Origin: Macrolepiota albuminosa
Taxonomy: Eukaryota > Basidiomycota > Agaricomycetes > Agaricales > Agaricaceae
Assembly (NCBI GenBank): GCA_027475525.1
Contig: JAMWFC010000082.1
Span: 620,001-684,000, forward strand
Reading direction: 5' to 3'
Length of the DNA: 64,000 nucleotides
Shown: positions 34,992 to 45,839 of the stretch, piece after piece
Layout: each line of letters starts with the position of its first letter
How positions within the stretch are numbered: position 1 is the first letter of the stretch
The notes under the pieces: generated by a model
Database searches by the model: none
What the model was told of the DNA's origin: nothing
The model's input: the letters and a program-made list of their open reading frames with translations, nothing else
Position numbers and translations under genes: made by a program

Positions 34992-37060
34992 GTGGAGGAT
35001 GAGCATGTCCTACCAAAAAGCTTGCCGGCAGACTCACTAGCTATTTTAATGTCTGAGGAAGAAGAGTTTCAAGGAACTCTGAAGAAGGGGAAGCACTCAG
35101 ATGTGGTCAGGTATACAAATGGAAAGCCTAATCAGGCTACACAGCGTAAGAATGAGCGTGGTAAACACGTGGTGGAGTCGCTGGAATGCCAGCCGACTAG
35201 CTCTTGAGTGAGGATGGAGGATTTTGTCAAGGATGAGGTATATAGTACAATGGGAACTGTGGGAAGCACAAGGTTGCTAATAGATCGACCAGTGCCTCAG
35301 CCAGAAGTGCAATGGGCATATGACCCACAAATGCCACAAGAGTGGAACAAGTTGGTAGTGTCAATGGTGACACATACCATGAAAAGGGTGCAGTTGACCC
35401 AGACAGGAGAAGTATACCATCATGCACAAGAGGACAAGATTTCCAAAACATCAGATATTGTATTTGATGGGGTATTGCTGAAAGCAAAAAATGTGCAATT
35501 ATCATCAAATATGACAAGAGTAGTAAGGAGGCAACCAGTCATAAGGTTGAATTCAGGGGATTTCACAGAAAAGCACGTACATGCCTTACAGGAGCAATTT
35601 GAACCAAAGGTTCAGCCATGCATAGCATGCGTATCAAAAGGAAAAGGCAAGGCAGTGAGCCTTACAGAGGAAGATATTTCTTGATTGTGTCAGCAATGGC
35701 AACATAAGTTTGCTGATATTGTCAATGGAACAAAGGAAGAACTTCCTCCATGGCGGGAGGTTAATCATGAGATTAATCTCATTGACGATAATAAGCAGTA
35801 CAAGTACCATTTGCCTTGCTGTTTGTGAGCACTACAGGATTAGCTTTGTGAAAAGACGAACAGATACATAAATACAAAGTGGTGGGAACTACGACCCACG
35901 GTGCAAGCTGCACTTTTACTTTGTATTCCTAAGAAGGATGGGACATTACAAACTGCATTGAATGCACAACAGCACAATGATAATACAGTCAAGGACGTAA
36001 CACCCTTTCCAGATCAGGAGGTCATATGTGAAGATGTCGCCACAGCGAAATATAGGTCAAAAATTGACCTAATGGATGCGTATGAACAGGTTTGCATATG
36101 CGAAGAGGATATACCAAAGATGCTGTTTTTGTCCCTGATGGGGGCATTTATAAGCAATATCATGCAGATTGGTGACTGTAATGCACCAGCAACATTCCAG
36201 AGATTAATGACCTCAATCTTCCGAGATGTAATTGAGAAGTTTATGCCGATATATTCATCTTTTCAGACTCCATTGAGGAGCATGAGCAGCATCTATGAGT
36301 CATGTTTGAACAACTATGTAAGGCCAGCCTCTACCTCAAATGGAAGAAGTGTGAGTTGTATGCACCTAGTATAGACTGTCTTGGTCACATCATTTTCAAG
36401 AAGGGTATTTATCTGGACACAGACAAACTCATTCGAATTCAAGAGTGGTGTACTCCGTGCACATATAATGATATCCAGCACTTTGTTGGATTAGTGAACT
36501 ATATTGGTAACTTTTTACCAGATATCATGGCATATATTAGGCCACTGATGGCCATGACCCAGAATAGATCCCTATTTTACTAGAGACCGCTGCATCAGCG
36601 GTGCTTTGAGATGATTAAGTGCATTTGCACAAAGATGCCAGTGATCCAGCCAATTGATCCATGCATTGACAAGCCCATTTGGCTTATATGCGATGCATCA
36701 AAGACCAGGGTTGGGGCCATGTTTGGCTAAGGTAAAACATGGCAAACATGCTGATCAGCAAGATTTATGTCCCATAAGTTCACTACTGCACAGCAGAACT
36801 ATGCTGTTCACGAGTTAGAAACACTCACTATCCTGGAAGCTCTCCTAAAGTGGGAGGATAAGCTGATGGGGTATAAGATTCATATTATCATGGATCACAA
36901 GGCACTCAAGTTTTTCAAGACCCAAGTGCACTTATCACCATGACAATGTCGCTGGATTGACTACATATTGTGATATTAGTTTGACATTACCTATGTAAAA
37001 GGTGAATTGAACAAGGTAGCAGACTGCCTGTCTCAATATTTCAAGAGTGATACTTGAGAT
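34992..37060 (+). pseudogene. Gypsy copy B reverse transcriptase and RNase H, inactive
   Basis: The RT starts near 35866 with LLCIPKKDGTLQ and continues with YRSKIDLMDAYEQV and NAPATFQRLM (fingers and palm). At about 36246-36262 the segment that should carry the catalytic YxDD box is missing: ATGCCGATATA runs directly into the downstream TTCATCTTTTCAGACTCC block in another frame. The thumb region (36302-36583) has CELYAPSIDCLGHII and FVGLVNYIGNFLPD. RNase H follows at about 36660-37050 with LICDASKTRVGAMFG and HKFTTAQQNYAVHELE, broken by stops. 34992-35684 is a linker or protease-RT spacer. Confidence 0.85.
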
Positions 37061-37379
37061 GATGTCCATGACACGCACAACTATGTTCAGGCAGACAAAT
37101 GCATCGACCTGAAGGGCAAAGACTTGCTCCTGCATAGATTCCATAAAATCAAGGAACATACAGTTGAGCTACATGTCATGCAAGTGCAGGAATCACGTTG
37201 CAGCAAGTGACTGCAAGAACAGCGAGAAGCTCGTGATATCAAGGTGTAAGTGCTGGTGGATCATGAGATCCCCCAGCCAGGCAAAGAAATGAGGCAAGAG
37301 GTGCTCCCTAGTGGTGCGGAGATGACTCTCCAGCAGGCATTGGATTTGCATAACTGTCACCCTACACCAATTGACCTAG

Positions 37380-38836
37380 GCAATGTGCAATTTTGCGCAC
37401 GTATTTAGCAAGAATACAAGGATGACAATCTCTTCATAGAGATTATAAACAATATCCAAGCGCATCTGCGCTTCAAGGTGGAGCAGCAACTTGTCTATCT
37501 TACCAGACCCACTGGGTCCAAAGTCATCTGCATTTCTTGGGAGAGGTCGTTGATCACAACTATCCTAGACCAGGCCCACAGAGTAGTGGGCCACTTTGAA
37601 ACTCAGAAAACGCTGGACTATGTGCAATGCTGGTACTGGTGGCTGCAAATGGCCAAGGAAACAAGTCAATTCTGCTTGATATGCGAGACAGTCAAAAGTA
37701 TTGACATTGAAGCCACCGGAGAAGCTTCATTTGCTTCCTATACCAGTCAAACCCTGGGACTCAATCAGGATGGACTTTATAGGTCCGTTCCTGGAGTCAA
37801 AGAGTTTTAACTACCTATGGGTAGTAATCTGCAGAATGACCAGTATAGTCCATCTCATTCTGTTGAAGACTACCATGACAGCTTCAGACTTGTCTTAGAT
37901 CTATCTCAAGGAGATAGTATGCCTCTATGGATTGCTGAGTTCGATCGTAAGCAATCAAGATACTAAGTTCACCTCCAAATGGTGGAAGGAGCTGCATAAG
38001 CTGCTCATGTCAATGTTGTTTCATCTGCAAATGGATGACCAGACAGAATGGGCAAATAGAAACATTGTGCAGATACTGCAAGCATTTGTTTGTCCTGATC
38101 AGAAGGACTGGGTGGATAGATGTCCACTCATCAAATTTGCGATAAATGCAAGCATATCTGAAACCATGGGGTATTCACTCTTTGAACTCAATAACGGCTA
38201 TATGCCATCCATGATTTGTGAACTTCGCACTGATGAAGCTATTCATGTTTGAGTAAAGCAATTTGCACACAATGCACTACAAAACTTAGCGGATGCCCAT
38301 GATGCAATTATAAAATTGCATGTATGGCAGACAAAACATGCAAATAATTGCAGACGTGATGATCCAGACATCAAAAAAGGGAACCTAGTGTACTTTTTGA
38401 CAAAGAACTTGAACTTGCCAAAAGGCAGAGCAAGTAAGCTGTGTCCAAAGTAGATTGGACCATATAGGGTCCTTGAGGCTGAGCCAAGCACATCTAACTA
38501 TGCACTGAAACTGCTCCATGCGCTGCAGGCATGCAGAATAGTCCCTAAGTTCCATGTGTTGTTGTTGTGACTGTACTTAGCCAATAGTGATACGCTCTTC
38601 TCTAATTGCACAACTCTGGAGCTATATGACTTTGGAATTGGTGATGACCAGGAATGGTTTGTAGATGACCTCATAAGTCATAGGTGGATAGGGGGAAACC
38701 TTGAATTCAAGGTAAGGTGGAGCTTAGGTGATACTACCTGGGAACTGCTAGTGAACTGCAAAGATCTTGCAGCGATAGACAGATACCTAGAGCTGCAGGG
38801 CATGAAATGCCTTCAACAGCTAGCAAAATGCGCATA
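37380..38836 (+). pseudogene. Gypsy copy B integrase and chromodomain, broken
   Basis: The zinc-binding part (HRVVGHFETQKTLDY ... CLICETVK) is at 37570-37700, the core with MDFIGPFLESKSFNYLWVVI at 37770, and IKFAINASISETMGYSLFEL near the core end at 38130-38190. The linker has PYRVLEAEPSTSNYALKLL. From about 38640 a chromodomain is readable: EWFVDDLISHRW then FKVRWSLGDTTWELL and AIDRYLEL. The chromodomain would target insertion through histone marks. Several stops and at least one frameshift are present. Confidence 0.82.
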
Positions 38837-39496
38837 ACGCGCGTATGGTGGTGAAATGTGGACAAAGTCCACTATGATCACTAGTGAAAGACTGGGTGGC
38901 AGGTATTTATAGTTGTTTACACCACTAGCAGAGTTGGGAGATTTTTTTTCTTCTGTTTCTCCTCCTAAGTCCCAATACATGTTGCTAACATGTTGTCTGC
39001 AATAGCCTATTGAGGGCTGCAAAGGAGTGATCAGAGCCTGCAAGGCTCTAGTAGAGGGGGGAGACCCCCAAATCTATATAATATGGGACAACCGTTTCGT
39101 GGGAATGATGTGCTTAGTCAGTTCTGACTAAGGCTGACAAAGAATTGCCTTTTTCGTTTGTTTTTTGGTAGATGTATGTATAAAATGCTTAGAAATTTGA
39201 AGAAAAATAACCAAAAAATCAGGAAAAATTCAGAGGCTACTGATACACTGATTGTGAATTTTTTGAGGTTTATAAATGCTTAAAGAAATCTGAAAGATTC
39301 AAGAAAAATTCATTGCTCTGTTTTTCAGGAGATGTTAGTGGAAAATGCTCAAATACAGGAAAATCACCAGAAAATCAGGAAAAATTCAAAGGCTGCTAAT
39401 ATACTGATTTTTAGTTTTTTCAAGATTTATAAATGCTGAATAAAATCCGAAAAATTCAAGAAAAATTCAATTAATACTTTGAGAGTTGTGAAAAGA

Positions 39497-40277
39497 GCAC
39501 TGAGCTGTGAAATGCGGAGGCCTTAACCGAACGAAGTGAGGTTGGGGCTGGGAATGAGCACTGAGCTGTGAAATGCGGAGGCCTTAACCGAACGAAGTGA
39601 GGTTGGGGCTGGGAATGAGCACTGAGCTGTGAAATGCGGAGGCCTTAACCGAACGAAGTGAGGTTGGGGCTGGGAATGAGCACTGAGCTGTGAAATGCGG
39701 AGGCCTTAACCGAACGAAGTGAGGTTGGGGCTGGGAATGAGCACTGAGCTGTGAAATGCGGAGGCCTTAACCGAACGAAGTGAGGTTGGGGCTGGGAATG
39801 AGCACTGAGCTGTGAAATGCGGAGGCCTTAACCGAACGAAGTGAGGTTGGGGCTGGGAATGAGCACTGAGCTGTGAAATGCGGAGGCCTTAACCGAACGA
39901 AGTGAGGTTGGGGCTGGGAATGAGCACTGAGCTGTGAAATGCGGAGGCCTTAACCGAACGAAGTGAGGTTGGGGCTGGGAATGAGCACTGAGCTGTGAAA
40001 TGCGGAGGCCTTAACCGAACGAAGTGAGGTTGGGGCTGGGAATGAGCACTGAGCTGTGAAATGCGGAGGCCTTAACCGAACGAAGTGAGGTTGGGGCTGG
40101 GAATGAGCACTGAGCTGTGAAATGCGGAGGCCTTAACCGAACGAAGTGAGGTTGGGGCTGGGAATGAGCACTGAGCTGTGAAATGCGGAGGCCTTAACCG
40201 AACGAAGTGAGGTTGGGGCTGGGAATGAGCACTGAGCTGTGAAATGCGGAGGCCTTAACCAAACGAAGTGAGGTTAG
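39497..40277 (+). repeat. Thirteen-unit 61-bp tandem array
   Basis: Units start at 39497 and then every 61 bp to 40229. The first twelve appear identical to the eye and the last is diverged. Each unit can fold CCTTAACC against GGTTGGGG around an 11-nt loop. A single related unit lies on the minus strand near 47000-47040. Confidence 0.95.
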
Positions 40278-40301
40278 GGTGGAGGCTTAGTTGGGGGGGA
40301 T

Positions 40302-40361
40302 TTGGGGGCAAAGCCCCCAACGAGCTACAAAATTTGTGCCGAAGGCACGAATCATAGCTCG
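40302..40361 (+). repeat. Paired hairpins at the tail of repeat unit R1
   Basis: Hairpin 1 is TTGGGGGC-AAA-GCCCCCAA (40302-40320). Hairpin 2 has outer arms CGAGCTA (40321-40327) and TAGCTCG (40355-40361) and an inner GTGCC-GAA-GGCAC stem. The minus strand at about 45963-46015 carries the same two structures with changes. Confidence 0.8.
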
Positions 40362-40377
40362 TATACAAATATGGGAT

Positions 40378-43157
40378 GATTAATACCAGAGGCAGCCGCC
40401 ATACACAGCAGTGAGCCAATACCGGTCAGCGGGCATGGCCTATCCAGGCTGCAAGGAGCTGCTACCCTACCAGATGCCCCTCTACTTGCAAGAAATGGAG
40501 GTCGATGATAAGGGGCGCTACAAGCGCCCAGAGGACAGCACGCACTAGGAGCACTACTATCAGGAACCATTGGCACACTTGTATGCGGGTGCAGTGATGG
40601 GGCTGCCATCCATACCATGGGTGCATTGTCCTGTGGCAGAGTTGTATGTGGGACCTGCGCCACAAGCACAGGAGGTAGCAGTGCCAGATGCACTTCTTGG
40701 CAGATTGGAAGCAGCAGAACAGCCAGTCCCTGCAACTGTGTCCTTCCTGCAGGACGGTTTGGCCATTGTGGTGATGGAGGGATTGCTTGACCAGATTGAG
40801 CTAATGAAGAAGCAGTGCATTGCAGCGCTGGAACAAATTGATTGCACATCTAAGCACAAAGTTTCCACTTTTGAGGAACTGATCACCGAGGTCAAGAGGT
40901 CAAGATATCAGCCCATTCGACTAGTCAAACCTCCATGGGCTAGGATGCCACCAGCAGCGTGATCAGTACATCCTGAGCAGCCTGCTCACCCTGTTGCCTC
41001 GTCATTGTGGCTACCCAGCCTGGCCCCTCAGGCCTCCTTAGAGTCGCTGGCTGCAGTCAGTGAGCCTTTGGCAGGACTGTCTCTGGGTCAGCAGGAATCT
41101 GCATCATCTTGGGCCCCACCTATGGGGTCCAAATCCATTGCTGTGGTGCCATGAGCACCTGTTCATACCGTTTCTTGAGCTGAGCCTAGGGGGAGAACTC
41201 TGGCACAAAATGTGTCTGCCCCTCTGGTGGCTCAGCCACCATCTGAACCGTCCATCCCAGCCAAGTCAGGGCCTTCACAACAACGTTGTGGCTGCAAGCT
41301 ACCTCTTGATGCCTCCAAACTGGAGGTGATAGAGTTCTCTGCCAGCATTCCCACACATGCTGGGAAAGGTTTGATGTTATTCTTGTTGCCTGTCACCGTG
41401 CCAGCACCGCAGGCACACAGTTCCATGGTCATCCTAACCACCAACCCTCACTCCCCAAAGCAGTATGATGGTCTGGTAGTGACCTCGAGAAACCTGCCCA
41501 TGCCTGGAAAAGACAAAGCTCTAGTTGTGTCCTTGTCTGACAAGAGCAACTATAGAGAGTCGAGCTCAGAGCACAAGGAGGAGGAAGAGGAAGGGGAATT
41601 GGCAGCAGACCAATTCCAACAAGTATTGTGCAATACGCACATTGCAAAGAAAAAGGCAAATTGTACCAAGAAGTTGCAGGCCCTGAAATATAGGGCTGAG
41701 GATGAGTTTTTGGGGAAGATCCCTGACAGATTGGGGTGAAGGTGTGGGGCCCGCTCGATATTGAGCAGATGAACTCATGCTTTAGAGGAGCACTCAGCCA
41801 CTGCACCTATTATTTGTATCATTCAAATATGGTGCTGTTGGGAGCTGAAGCCAATCAGACAGCGGCTTATGAGTTTTCTTCTGGGCACCATGCTGGCATG
41901 CCCACCAGTGTTATTTACAAGTTTTCTCCTTGCGGTCTTCCCCGCACTCTATTAGAGCTTGACCAGCTCTATAAATACTATTTGAACCCGCATGCCCCTC
42001 AACACAATAGAGTAACCGCATATTTGCTCATCACAGAGCTCCAGATGTTTGCACAGTGAACAGACAAGTCTCTGCATGATTGTACAATGAGGCTCTTGAT
42101 GAGGGACCCTTGCTTCCAGGACTTTGTCAGCCCAATGCAGGGGGCTGACGACCTTGTGCTTGTTGAGTGCCAACACATTCTGGGGTGCTTTCTGTGCATG
42201 AAAGATAATGGAACCACCATGCTGCGCGTAATGCGTGCTCAAGACCCAGCCACACCATTTGACCTGGAGCAGCTTGCACAGTACATGCTGGTCTTTGGTC
42301 ACTCTGGGCTGGAAAATACCTATCAGGGCATCGTGGTTGATCATGCATACCACATGCACTGGTGAACCCTCTTTGCGTTTGTGTTATGCCAAGCCCTCTG
42401 TGCTAACAGTGCAGCCAAGCCCATGATAGTATGGCACATGACTCTCATCATAGCCTGCCCGGGTCTGTACTGTGAGGCTATCACCTTTTATGATGCCATG
42501 TTCCTCAACCAGCTATTTGAGCCCCAGAGAGGGTCATAGCTGGAACTACACCCAATTCACATGCCTGATGATTTTGCACAGAACTTTTCAGATGACAACG
42601 TGTTACACATCTTGTTACACAACTGGATACCACCCAACTGGGTGGACCATGCGTATACTTATGGAGTGGTCTTCCTGGAACAGCAGTTCCATGCCCCAAC
42701 AATGTCTATGGACATCTTTTGACAAATTAATGATGAGCACATGGAGCGCTTGAACAAATATGGCACCCCTCCCCTCCTGCAATTCCATAAATAGGATGGA
42801 TGGCGGGAGATGACTGAGAACAACCATTATTGTCTGATGTTCAAGCATGACAAAGAAAGTCATCTCCCCAAAAACCCAGAGGCCAATGGCCTCTACTACC
42901 TTATCGGCATAGACTCGAATCAGGTCAATCTCCTAAAACACATGGCAGCGCATGGTACGCTATCCTCCATTGCTTCAGCGATTAATGTTGCACTAACTGA
43001 ACTTATAGTGGTAGACATGCCTGCAGTTGAGAGGTCCATAACCCCACCAAGGATGGAATTGGTGCCTCCTCCTCCCATGATTAATGTTGCAATGGAGGAG
43101 GAGTCAATGGTGACAGAGACGGGCACAGTCATGAAAGCATTGTTGGACGGGTCATAG
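40378..43157 (+). pseudogene. ORF X copy 3: extra 3' ORF of gypsy copy B, diverged and broken
   Basis: Same order of blocks as copies 1 and 2 but clearly diverged. VSFLQDGLAIVVMEGLLDQI (about 40737) aligns with the SFLCDAEAIVLISQMMDN block. 41736-42750 aligns with the C-terminal region, including the shared HAYTYGV motif. 42795-42920 carries DGWREM followed by GLYYLIGID, aligning with DGWR and YLLIGQD of the other copies. A run of acidic residues lies at 41570-41610. Stops interrupt it at several points. It is followed by the 3' LTR at 43484. The divergence between copies with order kept suggests the ORF has long been part of this gypsy lineage. Confidence 0.7.
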
Positions 43158-43483
43158 ACCCATATATTATTTAGATAACTCTGAGTAAAGCACTCAATCT
43201 GTTTAGGCTGACATGCACTTCAGCGTAGCGTGTATATACAGCAGACTCATGGGAGGAGTCACCCTTTTGTTCAATTGTCTTTTCTGCTTGCGTTGTCTGT
43301 GCACTTGCACACTAAGAGACTGCAAGCTTCAGTGTTTCTGAAAGACACAACTACTCCGTGCATGACACCAATGTCCTGCAGTGACACGATGTGCGTCTTT
43401 GATGAATGTTTGCACTACTGTGCATACTCCCATCCACTTTAATTCCTCTCCTAAGACTGAGTATTCAGTCTCATTGGGGGGTA

Positions 43484-43638
43484 TGTAACGGAACGTCAAT
43501 GTGCTATAGGCATCCAATAGAGTATTACATAAGACAACATCTTGTATTCACTCTAGTTCTAGTCAATTCAATACTGTGGTCTGATTCAGCACTGTGTAAT
43601 ACACACAAGATCATTCTAGCTCATAACCACCAGTTACA
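43484..43638 (+). repeat. 3' LTR of gypsy copy B
   Basis: Starts TGTAACGG after a GGGGGG tract and ends CAGTTACA. Homologous to 31193-31374. Confidence 0.8.
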
Positions 43639-43787
43639 AATTGACTAACCAAACAACTGTGCAAACAAGGCAGGAAAACTCTGGACTTTAGAAGTCAGAA
43701 AGGCAAACTCTGGCTTATATAAGCAGTCTGGAAGCAGTGCTGAAGGACCCACATTTGTCTGAATGGTAGCTAAAGAACTAGAGCACC

Positions 43788-44999
43788 TCAAGGACTGAGA
43801 GTAGTACTAACAGATAGTGTTGAAAGAATAGAAACAGTAAAATGAAATAATGTCAGAAGAAATAAGAGAATGAATGAAGGGAGAGTGAAGAGATAAGGAG
43901 TGAGAAAAGGAAGAAATGAGGAGTCCCCTGACAGTCTTTGTCTCACCTCTAGCTGGTGTAATATCTGTAGTTGTCTTTCTTGCTCTCTGAACTGTTGTTG
44001 CTCATGCAATACTGCTAATGCCTGTTGTTGCCTTTGTTGCTCTTGTTGCTTCTCCTCTTCTTCAGCCATAGCAATATGTCTGAGCCATTGCTGCTCTTGT
44101 AATACTGCTAGTGCCTGCTGTTGTCCATTCTGCTCCTCAGCTGCAGCAATATGCCTCAATCTTTGCTGATCTTGCAATGCTGCTAATGTCTGTGCCTGTA
44201 TAGGAGCAACCTGCTGATTAATTGGTCTTGCTCTATTATTTCTTCCAAGTGCAGGTGGAGGCAACAGTGGCATTATGAAGTTTGGTAAAGGAGGTCCATA
44301 TAGAGCAGGCATTCTAGGTATAGAATTCTGTAAAGGAGCATCTTATCCTTCAGGCAAATGATTTTCAGGTATACTCATAGCAGTCCCACCAACTACAGGC
44401 TGATTGACTGATCCTACTCTATTATCTCTTCCATGCACAGCAGCTGATAGAGGTGCTACTATTGAAGGCACATAAGGAGCTCTATGTGCAGGAAGAGGTA
44501 GAGGTGGTATCATTCTAGGAATTGGATTTTGCAAAGGAGCATTCCATCCTTCAGGTAAATGAGTTTCAGGAATAGCCCTAGCAAATAGATCCTCAGCAAC
44601 AGTTGGTGGTCTAAAAGGCCTCCTCAAAGAGCTAGAAGTATTTTCTCCAGATCCTACATCAGAGCTTGAAGCAATCTGATTATTTCCCCCAGTTCTTCTA
44701 TCCCTCAAGTCTGTAATTCCAAGTTGTACATCTTCAGATGCAAATAAATCCACAGCAACAGTTGGTCCAATAGGCCTCTCTAAAGAGCTAGAGGCAATTT
44801 GATTATTTCTTCCAATTCTCATATCTCCAGTTCTATAATGAAGTGGTATAACCACTGAAGTAGATCTTCTACTTCTATTTGCATGGTGCTCATCAGGATC
44901 AGTCATTTGTAACTGTTGTAGCCTGCTTTGAATCCTAGCCTGCTGTCTTTGACCTTCAGGAGTACTGGGTTCGTTATTAGAATGAGTAGTTGAAGATTG
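43788..44999 (-). pseudogene. Unknown protein with internal repeats and Gln-rich tail, one in-frame stop
   Basis: On the minus strand a long frame runs from an AG acceptor at about 45000 through ATG 44906 to a TAA at 44345-44343, and continues in the same frame to 43788. The stop replaces the Trp of a repeated motif: HLPEGWNAPLQNPIPRM is intact in the first repeat and the second reads HLPEG-stop-DAPLQNSIPRM. The repeats also contain NNQIASSS and RP(I/F)xPTVAxDLFA. The tail has three QALAVL(Q/H)EQQ-type Gln-rich units, probably coiled coil. Function is not recognised; it could be the accessory protein of an element. Confidence 0.6.
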
Positions 45000-45610
45000 C
45001 CTGAAAGAATAGTTTTTTAAGCATTTTCATAGCTTAAAACTATTGAAAGACACTTACATGATGAGTATATCAATAGCCCAAAGTTGTCCAAGTGTTACTC
45101 TAAGCTGTTTGAATTTTTCTTGAATTTTTTGAATTTTATAAGCATTTATAAAGCTCAAAAACATTAAAAGTCACTTACTACAATAGTCCGAACTTTCACT
45201 ATAAGCTAAATTGATTTTTTCCTGATTTTTCTGTGATTTTTTCAAATTTTTTAAGCATTTTCCAAGCTCAAATATATTAAAAATCACTTACAATGATCAA
45301 TCAATAGCTGAAAGTTGTCAAGCTATTGAATGTTTGTTAAGGATCATTGATCAATCAATCAATCATTACTTACTTTGTAGTTGAGTTTGAAAATTTCGCT
45401 ATAAAAATGTTTGTTAATGGTCATCAATCAATCAATTAGTCAATACTTACTTTGTAATCAAATTTTGAAGTTGTAGCTAAATCAATCATTTATTAATATC
45501 TATCAATCAATCAATCAAAATACTTACTTTGTAATCAAATTTTGAAGTTGTAGCTAAATCAATCATTTATTAATATCTATCAATCAATCAATCAACACTT
45601 ACTTTGTAGT
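45000..45610 (-). repeat. Tandem exon-intron-like units with seven GTAAGT donors
   Basis: On the minus strand GTAAGT occurs at 45602, 45527, 45450, 45373, 45291, 45177 and 45057 (5' base). Each is followed 50-85 nt later by a TAG or CAG acceptor, leaving exon-like blocks of 26, 26, 25, 31, 27 and 47 nt before the long frame at 45000. Two of the blocks are identical. The proximal introns share sequence of the type TTTGAGCTTTATAAATGCTT with repeat unit R1, and the distal introns consist of TGAT repeats. The 45444-45596 part is a ~77-bp two-copy tandem repeat. Confidence 0.7.
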
Positions 45611-45839
45611 GTAGTTTACTCACTACAACATTGAAACCATAGAAAAATTGATGCTGTTTGGTTTAAGAACACGTGAGACATGAAAACTGGTGTTCACTAA
45701 ACCGCGTTTTGGCCTTGGCCACATCCACAGACTCCAGACACCTTCCACATGTGTCCAAGAGGTAGCATACAAATGAAATATTTAATATACACTTTTTTAT
45801 TATTTAAATAATCATTTTAATCTTTTTCTTTTTTTACCT

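Larger units (their letters stand above)
39060..40376 (+). repeat. Unclassified repeat unit inserted between pol and ORF X (unit R1)
   Basis: Starts at a TATATAATATGGGACAAC-type motif (39075), holds two diverged copies of a ~150-bp AT-rich module (39160-39480), the 61-bp array, and a hairpin-rich tail, and ends at a second TATACAAATATGGGAT motif (40362). The same parts occur in reverse at 45840-47310. In gypsy copy A2 the pol-to-ORF X spacer is only about 100 bp, so this stretch is an insertion. It looks like a non-autonomous element with LTR-like, TATA-bearing ends, but the class is not certain. Confidence 0.65.
31193..43638 (+). mobile_element. Ty3/gypsy chromovirus-type element (copy B) with both LTRs, 12.4 kb, decayed
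   Basis: Related LTRs at 31193-31374 and 43484-43638 in the same orientation enclose, in order, Gag, zinc knuckle, protease, RT, RNase H, integrase, chromodomain, a repeat-rich insertion (39060-40376) and ORF X copy 3. A purine tract GGGGGG precedes the 3' LTR. No target duplication is visible (TCCCT on the left, AATTG on the right). LTR divergence including an 18-bp length difference near the left ends, plus many stops, shows an old insertion. Confidence 0.88.

Noticed and set aside
39497..40277. The 61-bp array as a CRISPR array
   Set aside because: Units are contiguous and identical with no variable spacers.
40302..40361. The hairpin tail as a Helitron 3' end
   Set aside because: The hairpin is more than 10-12 nt from any CTRR end, there is no TC 5' end, and no Rep/helicase sequence was seen.
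44343..45640. TGAT/ATCA runs near 45340-45600 as a CRISPR-like array
   Set aside because: The repeats are short microsatellite and intron-like units with no constant repeat/unique spacer pattern, in a eukaryote.
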